Made by a program: the position numbers and the translations under genes
The notes under the pieces: model-generated
The model's database searches: none
Seen by the model: only the letters and a program-made list of their open reading frames with translations
Told to the model about the DNA's origin: nothing
Part shown: piece after piece, positions 11,571 through 21,839 of the stretch
How positions within the stretch are numbered: the first letter of the stretch is position 1
Layout: each line of letters starts with the position of its first letter
Source: Lepas anatifera
Taxonomy: Eukaryota; Arthropoda; Thecostraca; Lepadidae
Reading direction: 5' to 3'
Assembly: GCA_034440635.1 (NCBI GenBank)
Contig: JAOTON010000333.1
Coordinates: 372,001-436,000, forward strand
Length of the DNA stretch: 64,000 nucleotides

Positions 11571-12359
11571 ATGCTTGAAAATCCTACCGAGACCACCAAA
11601 CTCGATCAACTCGCCTCTACAAGTTTTGGAGTTGGTACAGAATATGAAGCACACCGCGACACCTGTCGTCTGGTTTCGCTAGATGTGGAGGCGATATTTC
11701 CCTCTATACCCACCGGGCCGGCCATAAACCTCATCCGTGATCTACTACGTACCAACCAAGATGTGTTGATGGACGTTACCTCCCTAAAACCAGACTCTGT
11801 AGCAGACTTGCTGCAGTTATTCATCAATCATTGTCACGCTGTGGTAGAAGATGCAGGCCGAGAACGCTTGTTTAGACAGACCAGTGGCTTAGCAATGGGC
11901 AAGAGCTATTCTCCGCTAGTAGCAGACTTCTATATGGGTGCTTGGGAGGAAGACATAGCACAGTTGGCAACAACCTGTGGTGGAAGAGTCACCAAGTTTT
12001 GTCGCTATGCAGACGATTACCTCATCCTGTTCGAAGGAGATGATGACGCTTTGAGCGCATGGGTCCAAGTCCTGAACAATAAGGAGAGCAGCATAAACGT
12101 GACATCTGAACTGGAAAAAGACCGACATCTCGCATTTTTGGACATCGACATAAGAAGAGGAGAAGACCGATTCATCACCAAGGTGTACCGCAAGGACTGC
12201 GCCACCAATCAGGTCGTCCCTTTCCAGTCTTTCACAGAACCTCGGTACCTCACAGCGGCCATTCGAGCAGACACCATCAGAGCCTACAGATACTGCAGCA
12301 CTGTCAAGGCCCGGGAGAAGGAGCTGTTATTCGTCAAAGAAAAGTTCCAGCAGAACTGA
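11571..12359 (+). pseudogene. Penelope-like reverse transcriptase, 5'-truncated, ends at a premature stop
   Basis: The 262-codon frame contains the catalytic half of a reverse transcriptase. Motif A is LVSLDVEAIFPSIP near residues 33-46. Motif B is AMGKSYSPLVADFY near residue 110. Motif C is YADD near residue 145, and LAFLDIDI follows near residue 190. The YADD aspartates are intact. The enzyme would copy the element's RNA at a target site. The N-terminal fingers and leader expected in a full-length protein are missing, because the frame opens only 6 bp inside the left terminal repeat. It ends at a TGA (12357-12359) just before a Tyr-Pro pair where PLE proteins usually have Gly-Tyr-Pro. One base change from a Gly codon explains the stop. 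The frame then continues open into the endonuclease. Confidence 0.9.
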
Positions 12360-12998
12360 TACCCACTAATTACAATCAAGTCCACCATCACCAAAACCGC
12401 TGAGGACATCAAGCTCAAGGCCCGTGCCTTCCCCGCCCCAGCGGGGTCGAACAACCAGTCTCTTCCAGTCCGGTTTTCGGTACCATTTACAAGGCCATCG
12501 TTTTACCAGTTAAAACGTGCAAGTCGGGCAATCGGCGTACATCTGGTGTCAAAACCACAACGAACCATATCCAGCATCCTCTGCAGCAAAGCGAAACATC
12601 ACCTACCAAAAGAACAGAACTCAAACATCATTTACAGCATACAATGTTCATGTTCAGTGAATAGAAAGCCCATCACCTACATCGGAGAAACCGACCGAGA
12701 ACTGCAAACAAGAGTAAAAGAACACAGGGAAAGCTGGAGAGGAAGCAATCGGTCGAGAGCCAACACCTCAGCTTTCAGCACCCACCGGACCTGCACCCCT
12801 CACTTTGACCAAGCCCAAATCCTGGACCACGCCACCAACTATCATCAACGCCTGCTCATAGAGTCCGCTTACATCCGCACTGCTGGCCGTCGCGAGACGG
12901 TACTGACATCACCGAACGACGCCAACATCAACCGGAACTCTGGGAGCAGGTTTCACGACAGGTGGCTTCCCATTATACATAGCTGCAGCTCTAGATAG
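12360..12998 (+). pseudogene. GIY-YIG endonuclease domain of the Penelope-like element
   Basis: This region is in the same frame as the upstream reverse transcriptase and has no further stop until 12998. A start codon is available at 12546. The GIY-YIG core is visible as IIYSIQC, then ITYIGET, then RVKEH with the conserved Arg and His. The catalytic-type Glu falls in LLIESAYI, and the C terminus ends in a short motif around RWLPII. The domain nicks target DNA for insertion. In an intact element it would be fused to the reverse transcriptase as one protein. Here the two are separated only by the TGA at 12357-12359. Confidence 0.88.
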
Positions 12999-13226
12999 TT
13001 TTTGATAATTTTAACATATGTTTGTGATCAGCTAGTTTTTTATATTATTGTTATAGGATTGCCATGTATTGTATTTGTATTATATATTTTATATTTATAT
13101 TTTTATTGATATATAGGGTGGCAGGATATGTTTCTTAACTTTTATATATGTTTGTAGCTTTTTACATAATATTGACATGTGTATTAGTATTTAATGTGTG
13201 AAGTACCTACCGTTATTATTAGATAC
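12999..13226 (+). other. AT-rich 3' segment of the Penelope-like element
   Basis: This very AT-rich noncoding stretch joins the endonuclease frame to the right arm. Around 13170-13226 it resembles part of the arm that follows (compare the AAGTACCTACCGTTATTATT-type segment with its neighbour near 13333), suggesting a partial tandem repeat of terminal sequence. Confidence 0.55.
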
Positions 13227-13527
13227 TTGTTCTTAGTTTTATTAGCTATGATGTTGCAATGAATCTTATATTCTTTTTTAGCTCTTTACTAACCATTAGC
13301 ATTTTTATACTAGCATATGATGTGCGTTAAATACCTACCATTATTATGCTGTACTGTGTAAGCCACCTTTAATCGTTGAATATTAAAATATGAAAATTTG
13401 CGTTGTTACTAAAATGTTCTTTAGGTAGGTAACTCTCTTACTCGTGCACGTTTCCTGGAATCCTTTTTGCACCTGTTATATAATTTTTGTAACGTGTCTT
13501 GTCTTCCGATGTCCACCGATCGATCCC

Positions 13528-13827
13528 AAGATAACTTTACTTAAAGGTACGTTCAAGAGGGATTCCTCCACGCCCGAGTGACGTCACACGGGCGTGGAGG
13601 AATTCCTTGCCATTGAGCCGTGTGTTAAACTGCTGCTAATGGCACTTCCTGCATACGAATTTGTGAGAATATACGGTAAGCAAGTTTATCCCAAATGCAA
13701 TGGATAAACATTTTATTTTCGATTCTGCGCCTCTTTTGCAAAATTTGGATATTTAATCATTTCATTTTCCATGTTATATGCCACAGGTGTGACGTCACAT
13801 CCGGTGGTCTCGCTGCTGTTGGGGGGC
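13528..13827. mobile_element. About 300-bp insertion in the right PLE arm
   Basis: This segment is absent from the left arm and flanked by an 8-9 base repeat of GATCGATCC. It has no coding capacity and no clear inverted ends. It contains the strong hairpin at 13561-13602 and a second TGACGTCA word near 13790. I do not recognise the family. Confidence 0.6.
13561..13602. repeat. Hairpin with a TGACGTCA loop
   Basis: ATTCCTCCACGCCCG and its complement form a 15-bp GC-rich stem around a 12-base loop containing TGACGTCA, the palindromic CREB/ATF site. The pairing is visible directly. Any regulatory function is inference. Confidence 0.75.
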
Positions 13828-13847
13828 TGGATCGATCCGACCACTCG

Positions 13848-13890
13848 CTGACGAAGGCTGATAAAATATAGCCGAAAGCTCCGAAGGTTT
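13848..13890 (+). ncRNA. Candidate hammerhead ribozyme in right PLE arm
   Basis: CTGACGA at 13848-13854 fits the conserved CUGANGA box. It is followed by a GGC/GCC stem II with an A/T-rich loop, then GAAA at 13874-13877. The following AGC can pair with GUU to give the very short stem III seen in Penelope-encoded hammerheads. Stem I could use CCACT (13841-13845) and AGTGG beyond the cleavage site, but pairing next to the core is weak. The core is convincing and the full fold is uncertain. Confidence 0.45.
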
Positions 13891-13932
13891 TTCATTTTCA
13901 CTAGTGGAGAAGTCCTTTATATTTATGTAATT

Positions 13933-14540
13933 CATTCACATCCACTTATGATGTCATTTCGAGAATTATAGCAAATATAATTTGTCAGCTTCTCATTTTT
14001 GTATATTGATAAGCTATTAACATATAATTTGAATTAAATGGCAGTTTACCGTTGGTAATTACCAAGCGGCCACGCAGTCAACACCAGGGCCCTTCCTACA
14101 TTTTCTACATAGCAACGTGAATGAAATTTCACATATAGGCGACCCGGTTCGACCTGGACTCTCTCTAAGGAAAAGCTCATATCTTGACTAAAATGTAGAC
14201 GGCTCAAAGCCCTGACACGCCTTCAAGCGCACGTGTTCCTAACCCTCTTGGTTTTTTGGGATCTCAGGGAGAGGGGGCACTTTAGAAACCCTCCACGGTG
14301 CGTTGACACCAAACCTCTCTCCATTGCGTGTTTAAGGGAACCGCCACTTAAAGATTGGAAATTGAGAATGATATAATTTTTCTCCACCAGAAAAAGAAAA
14401 ACAGACTGAAGGAATGTTTTTGAGGTCTTGTTTCTCTATCTTGAAATATAATTGTTAATGTTCTATGTAATATACCTGAAGATAATCACTTTTCGTTACT
14501 TAGACAGAAGAACAACGATTTTGTATGAGACATTTTATTT
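13933..14540. other. Noncoding region with a possible decayed TTAA-element end
   Basis: No gene is recognised. Around 14230-14340 a GC-rich stretch ending GTGCGTTGACACC and a later GCGTGTTTAA resemble the termini of the TTAA families described elsewhere, so a decayed fragment may lie here. Confidence 0.35.
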
Positions 14541-14896
14541 CTTTCTTTTATACATTTTGTCCAATTGTTCCCAGTACGGCTGTTGGAGTCGGAGTCTCAC
14601 TAAAGACATTGAGGGATTTGTCACGGAACCCCTGACCCCACCACCCGAACGAGCAACTCCCACAATGAAGGGTTAATTTAGAAGCCAAAGTTTAACGTCC
14701 CACAAAGCACAGGAACGGCCACCCCGCTCAGGTCACGCTCTCACCAGTAAGCTGCCAGCCGACCTACGTCGGGTAAAGTATTCAGCGCCGGAGCGTCTCA
14801 GGGGAACCGATCCCAAGTCTGGACATGCACTGCCACTGCATGTTTTTGAGCCGCGGGCCGGAGCCCAACGCTCTACCAACTGAGCTACCGGGGCGG
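14541..14896 (-). mobile_element. SINE family A, copy 1
   Basis: Read on the minus strand it begins with a tRNA-like head containing the pol III A box (GTAGCTCAGTTGGTAGAGC). A conserved body follows, including the CCTGTGCTTTGTGGGACGTT segment, and it ends near TTGGACAAAATGTATAAAAG. Homologous copies occur at 21550-21836, 23957-24311 and 34969-35325. The head does not fold into a full tRNA, because the anticodon region is replaced by a longer sequence. It is therefore a SINE rather than a tRNA gene. Confidence 0.85.
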
Positions 14897-15528
14897 CGTA
14901 GGGGCTTTATCGCGGGATAGGGGAAGTAACGGTAGAAGTTTCCAAAAATTTTGTCGCAGCGCCCGCCTCTGCTATTTTCCATGATTCAAAGCAATAGGGG
15001 AAGGGGACACTTGCCCCAATAAGCCCTTGGAGCTCGCTGAAATGGTCACAACACCCCTTGAAAAGCCAATTCCTCCTTAAATGTACCTTCCTAACCTCCT
15101 TCTCTTCAAGAATATTAATATTGGCCCCCCTTAATAGGTTTGGTGAAAAGTAGTGCCCCCTGGTCCGGATGGCACCCCGCAATCGGCAGTCCTTGATCTT
15201 CCTCTGAAGCCATCAATGTACTTCAAAGGTATTTTCCATTGAAAAACTATGCAAGTAGTTACCTAACAGAGGCAAGCTTTCATTTAACGGATATATCTTG
15301 ACCCCAATCATTATAAGAGTGATTCAGGAGAAACGCCTTATTTGCTTTGGGTTTCCTTTCCATTGACGTTTTAATTTATGTATTCTATTGGGCTACATTC
15401 CATTTTTTCTTTCCTTCCATCAGCTTTGTTCACACAGCACGGCATTTCTGAACAAATCCAGGCTATAAGTCCGGTGTGTTTTGTAATGAAACTTGGCACC
15501 TTCATTTCTAAACTCGGTCTAGCACTAA
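14897..15528. other. Noncoding region, no gene recognised
   Basis: No recognisable coding frame or repeat was seen apart from the adjoining SINE and the family E element that follows. Confidence 0.35.
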
Positions 15529-16425
15529 TATGCACTGGAGGGGACCAGTAGCCCCTGATATCTCGGAAACTAAGAGGCTTAGAAAAAACGCCGATTAGTG
15601 AATGGCCGGAGGCTACGGCGATCTACATCATGGTCCATTTTTCGTTAACCTATGTAGATCAAAATCTTGAAGGTAAAACGAGATCATGAATGCCAAATAT
15701 TGGCCTTACTTGGTACCTCTTAGGAAATGCCGTAATTACGCGGGAAAATATCGAGAATATGCTAAAGGTGGACCAGGATCATAGAGGGAAGGTCACAAAG
15801 AACATTTCCTGAAAGTTTCGGAGTCAACGTCATTCAAGGTCATTGACCTATGGCGTCACAATATTGTATGCTCCCTATAATGTATAATATAACTATAATT
15901 TTAGCAGCCGTTGGACGGGAAATGAGGATTGGCCTTTGCCCATGCCTTTTGACCTTGATCCTTGACCTCGATATTTGACCTTGACCTTTACGCTGAGTTT
16001 CCTCAACTATGATGTCATTGCATAATATACGTCAGGCTGGGTAACACCATTTGACCGGAAGCATTGGATCCAATAACCTTGAAAGTGCTGGCATGACCTT
16101 GACGTGTGACAGTTGACCTTGACCTTCATTTGAGGTTACCTTGACATATCATTCCGTCTATATGACGTTATGATGTCACCACTCGGTCTCCATTGCAAGC
16201 AAACTGGTCCGACCGCGCGATTGTGTCGATCTCAAAATGTAGATTTAAACTTGAAAGTCTATGAGTCAAATGCTTATTGAATGGTTTTCAAAATTCTTGG
16301 ACTAATCGACGTTGCCGCTAAATTTTCTCAAATTTGGTCAAGTTTTGATGTTCAGCTACGAGCGGTTCTTCCGCTACCTTGGAAAATATGTTGTGGGCCT
16401 TTGAGGCTCACCTCCTGTGCGCGTG
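15529..16425 (+). mobile_element. Family E GACCT-rich non-autonomous element, copy 1
   Basis: The segment matches 52937-53860 through most of its length, for example the blocks around 15720-15850 and 15900-16200. It ends at TTAA (16426-16429). The left end, after CTAA (15525-15528), reads TATGCACTGGAGG, and the right end read inward is CACGCGCACAGGAGG, giving short imperfect inverted ends. CTAA is probably a mutated TTAA. The interior carries many TTGACCTTGACCT-type words. No coding frame is present. Confidence 0.72.
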
Positions 16426-16429
16426 TTAA

Positions 16430-18030
16430 GGTAAGCTTATTTCCTTAGGGTGGAGATAAGCTTATTTCCTTTACAAATACTTAGCCTCATACTATAACAT
16501 AATGCTATAATATTTCAAATGCGTATTGAATTCTTTCAAAAGATACTTCCCTGGCGATCTTGATATTCATTTTGTTCTTTCTAGCATAAATCGTAGCTAA
16601 ATCTCTCTACTGGAGTTCATTGACGACATACTTGCCTATGTGTTTTGTCAGTGTGCATGACATATAGTGGTTTTATGAAATCAGCAGCAGCAAACTGTGT
16701 TTTCCCGGTAACACACCATCCTGGTGTCCGCTCCACGGTAGTAATCCCTGGAGAGACGATTGCACGGAGTCTCTGTCCCCCGTCTCCCCGTCCCCCCACG
16801 CCGGGTGTGTTACAGCCATGTAGCGTGATTCGATCCACTTTCTGAATTAAAGTGGTTAATCGTTGCCGGCCGGCGCCTCCAGCGCTCGGCGCGCCGCGGC
16901 ACCGGGAACGACACGATAATGGTACGTTAAGTAAGGTTCCTGTGTGAAGTACATGTCTCCTGCGGCCTCAGCTAGCCGTGTACACTGCACAGGCAGCAGC
17001 AGCGCGACGCTCCGGCCATCAGCCCATCGACCCTGCCGCCGCCAGCACATAAGCCGATTAAAAATTCATCCGGTTAAATGTGCTCTCATTAATTTGATTA
17101 CACCGGTGTAAACAATTAAAGGCGGACAGCGGCCGACCGCGGCGGCTGGAAAATTCCGCTGGATGACTGTCAATGTGCGTTTGTGTTGAGGAAAGTGTGG
17201 GGCCTGAAGCCTCCCAAGCGACTGTCAGCCAACCGCCACTTAGACCGTAGTTTTCTTGTTTGCCAACTGTAGCTTTAAATGCTCTGTTAATCTGGCCTGG
17301 AAAAGCAGGCTCCAAATGGGTTGAACGCCACGCTTTGTAATGATTTTTAAACCTACTGTACGTAAATATGTGAAGTAAAGACCGAAAAGTCATCGGGTAC
17401 ATGCGCGGATAGGATATTCTGGAAGTTCAGACAGTGTTTGAACCTGGTGCTGTAACGGTTTTTCAAGTTCTTTGGGTTCCAATACTATGTCTTGACATGG
17501 TACGAACTGCATAATCGCGTACAGTGCTTGAACTCTCTGGTATTTTTTTCTAAAATAAATGCATGAACATGTCTAAAAAGCTATTAAATCTATATTCAAA
17601 AGCTTTTGCGGCATACCTATTCTACACCCCTCGTAGGACTTCCCTGATACCAACTCAATCAATTAGTTTTAGCTTTTTAGTCCACATCAAACGGGATTAT
17701 TGTTCAGCTTTTCGGAGGGGATAATGAAATGACTCTAATAAAGTTTTCGGATTGGCTTGTAAGCAGGGGTGTGGATTTCTATATCTTTGGGGGTACTTCG
17801 GCACCCACAATGATGTGCTTGGCACCCCCTGGTGATTTGGGCAGCCCCTACCAAAAGGTGAAGCAAAGGCCTAATGAAGTGCTCAAAGTAGAGGAGTTTA
17901 TCATCAAATACGTCCTCCACAGTGTTATATTGGCATTCTGCATCTGACCCACAGCTTAATATTTTACCAATCAACGGAAAGTCTGTGACATAATGGACAA
18001 TTAGCAATGTATGTTCATATATACCTGCAG
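16430..18030. other. Noncoding region with a GC-rich patch
   Basis: No gene is recognised. 16770-17150 is GC-rich with several CpG-rich words and is followed by a TTAATTTGATTACACC segment and an AACAATTAAAG word. This mix resembles the patch at 410-1230. It could be a regulatory region or unannotated exon, but no similarity supports either. Confidence 0.35.
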
Positions 18031-18039
18031 GATGACTTA

Positions 18040-18520
18040 TTGAAGATAACCTATCAAAGGTCACAGGTAAAATATTGCAACATGAAGCTGGAAAGGGAAC
18101 CAGGATACTCCAATTTGGACAATATGAAGGACTTCGCAGCTGTATCTACACAAATACAGATTAATTACGGTTTTCCCTATGCATTCCCAATGGAAAGGTC
18201 ATGAACCGTACCTGACCCTAGGTTATCGATATGAAAAGTCCGGGAATAAATTTTGCAGCACTCGGTTGGCCCATTCTGTGGTGTAAGATTCAATCCGATA
18301 TATTCACTCATTCATTACTTATGCCACTTTAAACAATTTTGGTGGTGAGATCACTTGAACTGCTTTGGTGACCTGACCTGAGATGACTTAGCCTTAAGAT
18401 TTTGGGGAAAGCTGCAGAATTGACCAATGATAAGGTGTCCCAAGTACGGCGGCACTTCACCCTGCCGTTTTCACGCGACTTTAGGTCCAGTAAAAATTGC
18501 ATGTTAAGTGACCTCACTTC
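18040..18520 (+). mobile_element. Fragment related to the TTAA families, right half
   Basis: It aligns with 50280-50700 and with the right half of family C. Shared blocks include the paired TGACCT words, the TATCGATATGAAAA block, and TGACCTGACCTGAGATGAC followed by the AAGTACGGCGGC block. Both termini are missing. It meets an oppositely oriented family C fragment at about 18520. Confidence 0.65.
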
Positions 18521-19148
18521 TAAAATAGTTTAGGATCGTAGAAGTAAGAACAGGGCTAATTCTTTGATCTGAAAATCATATCACATAATGGGCCCACTAG
18601 GTGCTACAAAATTTTGTCCGGGATTATTCATATTGATAACCTACGGTCAGGTACAAAACACGACCTTTCTATTGGAAATACACGGGGCAAATGGTTTAAA
18701 CTGAATAACTTAATAATGAATGGTGGTTCAGCGTTTATTTTAAAGACATTGTGTTTTCGTTATCCTTGCAGTTCTTGAGATATACACAGTGACCTAATTT
18801 GACCTTGGCCAGACCCAATGACCTGGCAAGCTCATATTATACGTCATTTTATTTTAATTCCAATTGTCTAGATAGATTTGCTGTATATCTACTAGTTCAG
18901 ATGTAAGGACTAAAAAACCTTCATTTCCTATGCTATCCTTATGGTGACATGCCTCTAAGTACCTCTAATGATCTTAAATGAGACCTAACAGAACAAATTC
19001 GAAGGTTTTCTTTAGGAATTTTGATTACCTATCCAACACCGTTTACTATTTTTCGCTATCTATCGTGGTTCTTGAGATCTTGGGGTGGGGGGAGGGGGCG
19101 GGTACCCCGTCAAAGCAAAGGTGGCTCAGACCTTCGTCAATGCGCATG
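18520..19148 (-). mobile_element. Family C element, copy 5, truncated
   Basis: The right end reads GTCAATGCGCATG followed by TTAA (19149-19152). Just inside is the GGCTCAGACC block diagnostic of family C in the minus orientation. It has lost the other terminus where it joins the plus-orientation fragment at 18040-18520. The junction makes an inverted composite. Confidence 0.72.
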
Positions 19149-19576
19149 TTAAAGGGAATTCGGCACCTTGGTCGAATCCCGGAATTTAGTGTAATTAGGG
19201 GTATTTATAGCCAAAAATCATGAAAATGTCCATGATTTTTCTGAAAAAGTATAATAAGCTCAATATTTGGATATTTAAAATGCTCCTCTATGGTAAGAAA
19301 TAACCTCTGCCTGTGCATGACGTCATCATCTGGCAACCACTACCATATTCAATGGGCTTCAATTGGCTGACTACTCACGCTGACGTCAGCATGATGTCAC
19401 GCCAATGGCTGACAACTGCGGCCAACTCCTTGGGTACATTTTGGGTACATTTCAAGTGGGTTTTTAGCTTTTCTCTACGGAGATTTCGAGTTCCAAGACA
19501 AACGATATGTTGAGTATCGGGTTTTCCGGAATACTTTACAACTTGGCTATCCCAGTTAGTTGGCTATCCCAGTTAG

Positions 19577-19762
19577 TGGGGATGAGGTGGCTTAGTGGAT
19601 GGCACCCTTGTCTTCTAAGCCACCGGTCCCGGGTTCAAGTCCTGGCGGAGCCTCTGAATAAGTCGATCTGATCCCCAAAATCCCTTCCAACAGGGCGAGA
19701 GTTGGCGACGCCGTATGACCCTGGAAGTTGGTTCATCGTTAAACCCCAACAATTATTATTAT
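19577..19762 (+). mobile_element. SINE family B with target-site duplication
   Basis: The tRNA-like head carries GGCTTAGTGGATGG (A-box-like) and a perfect B box GGTTCAAGTCC. A short unrelated body follows, ending in an ATT-repeat tail. A 12-bp target duplication TATCCCAGTTAG flanks it (19565-19576 and 19763-19774), as expected from LINE-driven insertion. An extra tandem copy of about 17 bp including the target word precedes it. Confidence 0.85.
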
Positions 19763-19774
19763 TATCCCAGTTAG

Positions 19775-20359
19775 AATCACGTTATAAAGGTGCCACATTC
19801 TCTATAATAGCGTGATATTGTGGCAAAACAAACCAATTTTAAGCCTAAAAAGCTAAACAATCACGGTTAGATGGCCGTACCTAGTGACTTTCTGCTACCT
19901 GGAGTCCGGGTGGCAGCGGTATCGACATGATGTGATGGCGATATAAAGGAATATAATTATATTCGTGCAATACAGATATACATACCAACTCAGCAACTAC
20001 CTCGTGCAGCCTGTGGTTTACCTTGGACCCTCCTTGCCTACACGGCCAGAAGTAATCCATCCGCCTGAATAATATATCAAATTCCTAGTGTTGAATGCGC
20101 ATGAAATGTCAGCTAGCCGGGCATGTCACACATACCGTGTTTGTTCTACTGTCAATAAGCGTTAATTGAAGAAAAACATTGAAAAGCTGGATCATGTACC
20201 GAAATTTCGAAAATTATTTTTGACTGGACACCAGTGCCTGTAATTCTGCCCGCCAAGCATACTTATTTACATACCAAACACGTTTAATGAACACTTTTTA
20301 ATAAACTCTCTACACACATGTTATTACGTTTTCCAGTCGACATCACACACTGTACAAAC
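19775..20359. other. Noncoding region, no gene recognised
   Basis: No repeat match within the window and no convincing frame was seen. Confidence 0.35.
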
Positions 20360-21345
20360 TCCTGACCTATATATCAATCCATGCGTAGAGAATGCTTCCT
20401 ACACCTGTACCCTCCTTCAGTCCAACAGCAGGTACAACCATATAATTCTCAACACCACTCATGCTGGTTTTATAATCCGCTTCACGACCCCTCCTCACCG
20501 AGGCTTGAACTCGGGGTCAGCGGTGCCCTTGACCTCTCTAACCTCTGTGCCCGCAGGCAAACGGCACCTAGTGCATGGCGGCCGCTGATTGGTGGAGGCG
20601 CGTTCACCTGTATTGCGAGAAATTCAATGGAAATGTATCCATGAAAAGGATAGAACTTTAAAGCATAAAGCAGGGCTGTATACAAATTATCACTTTTAAG
20701 CATTCCGTCCCATACTTCGCTTTCTATTGGTTTTGTTATCTGCTCCTCATCCGAGGTTGCTCTTCGGCACACGCGAGACGCGGGCAGTCAGCACAGGCTA
20801 TCCGGCGGCCGAGTTCGCTGCAGTCAGGAGTGTCGCGAGATGGGTTTCTGCTGAGTGGAGAGGGTGGGGCCCGGTCTGAAGGTAGCCGAGGGAAGGAGGA
20901 GTAAGGCATACATAAAACATTAATTTGGAACTCAAAATATTACCGATAACTTAGCACACTTCACCTTTCTGACACCATATCGCGAAAATCAAAACTCTAT
21001 TGCGAGACCAAAAAGCCATAAGCGACGGAATATATTTGCCTAAGGAAGACACTCTCAATGAATATGTCATACTAACTTGGAATTTCGAAAACCAATGGGG
21101 GTTTCCAAATCCAAAAATTGTCAATTACGACAGTATTGAGAGAACCATTGTATTATAAAGCCTGTTTTCGAAACACTACAGCGCGATTAAACACATGAAA
21201 CCAAGTTGAACTGCTTTACATGAAAACAATACTGGGTGACTGGACACCCAACACCCAGAGATAGAAATCCACAATCCAGCCGTGTAGATAATTGCAAAGC
21301 TTTATTGTCAATGTGATATTTAGCTGGGCACAGAGCACATTATAC
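20360..21345 (-). repeat. Family H promoter-bearing repeat, copy 1
   Basis: The segment is the reverse complement of most of 48175-49280, matching from the CCAGCTAAAT-type block near 21330 to the end near 20400. On the minus strand it holds an inverted ATTGG (CCAAT box, 20588-20592) in a GC-rich context and a TATAAAA word (20468-20474) about 115 bp further on. This arrangement is like a pol II promoter. A solo LTR or a transposon 5' end are both possible. I cannot identify its family. Confidence 0.65.
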
Positions 21346-21549
21346 CTACGAAACTTACTGTTGGCGGGTTCTTTATTGTTTATATCTGAGGCCCTGTATT
21401 TGTCGCTATTAGGTGCTTCATAAATGTAAACATTTGATTCCTTCAATATATCATAACTAATAAGTAACTAAGTGATGTCAGGTGTTTTATATAAGTTTTT
21501 CCAAGTTATGGTAGGTTGGCTTTTGAGAACGAAACCTCACTTAAATTTC

Positions 21550-21836
21550 CGAGGGAGATGTCATTAAAACTCTGACTTCACCATCCGAACGAGCAATTCC
21601 TTCAATAACGGGTTGGTTCAAAAGCCACAGATTAACCTCCCACAAAGCACAGGGACGGCTGCCCTACTCAGGTCACACTCCTACCAGACCACTCAGTTGG
21701 CAGCCGGCCCACGTCGGGTAAGCATTGATCGCCAGAGCGTCTCAGGGAAATCTATCCCAAGCTTTCACCAATGCACTGACACTGCATGGTTTGATGAGCG
21801 GGCCGCGGCCCATCATTTTACCAACTACCGGGGTAG
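21550..21836 (-). mobile_element. SINE family A, copy 2, degenerate
   Basis: The minus-strand sequence follows copies 1 and 3 from the tRNA-like head (inverted CCGGGGTAGT at 21829-21838) through the CACAAAGCACAGGGACGG block. The head is more diverged than in copy 3 and the 3' end is shortened. Confidence 0.78.
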
Positions 21837-21839
21837 TAA

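Larger units (their letters stand above)
11167..13932 (+). mobile_element. Penelope-like retroelement with inverted terminal repeats
   Basis: The left arm 11167-11564 (about 400 bp) reappears as its reverse complement at 13227-13932, where a roughly 300-bp insertion at about 13528-13827 splits it. Between the arms lies a reverse transcriptase followed by a GIY-YIG endonuclease, the domain order that defines Penelope-like elements. Long terminal repeats in inverted orientation are known for this class. The reverse transcriptase lacks its N-terminal fingers region because the left arm abuts it directly, and its frame is broken by a stop. The copy is therefore dead, but its coding part is still well preserved. 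Confidence 0.9.
13227..13932. repeat. Right inverted terminal repeat of the PLE, split by an insertion
   Basis: 13227-13527 and about 13828-13932 together are the reverse complement of the left arm. At the split, the word ATCGATCC occurs on both sides but only once in the left arm. This is the signature of an insertion with a short target duplication. Confidence 0.85.
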
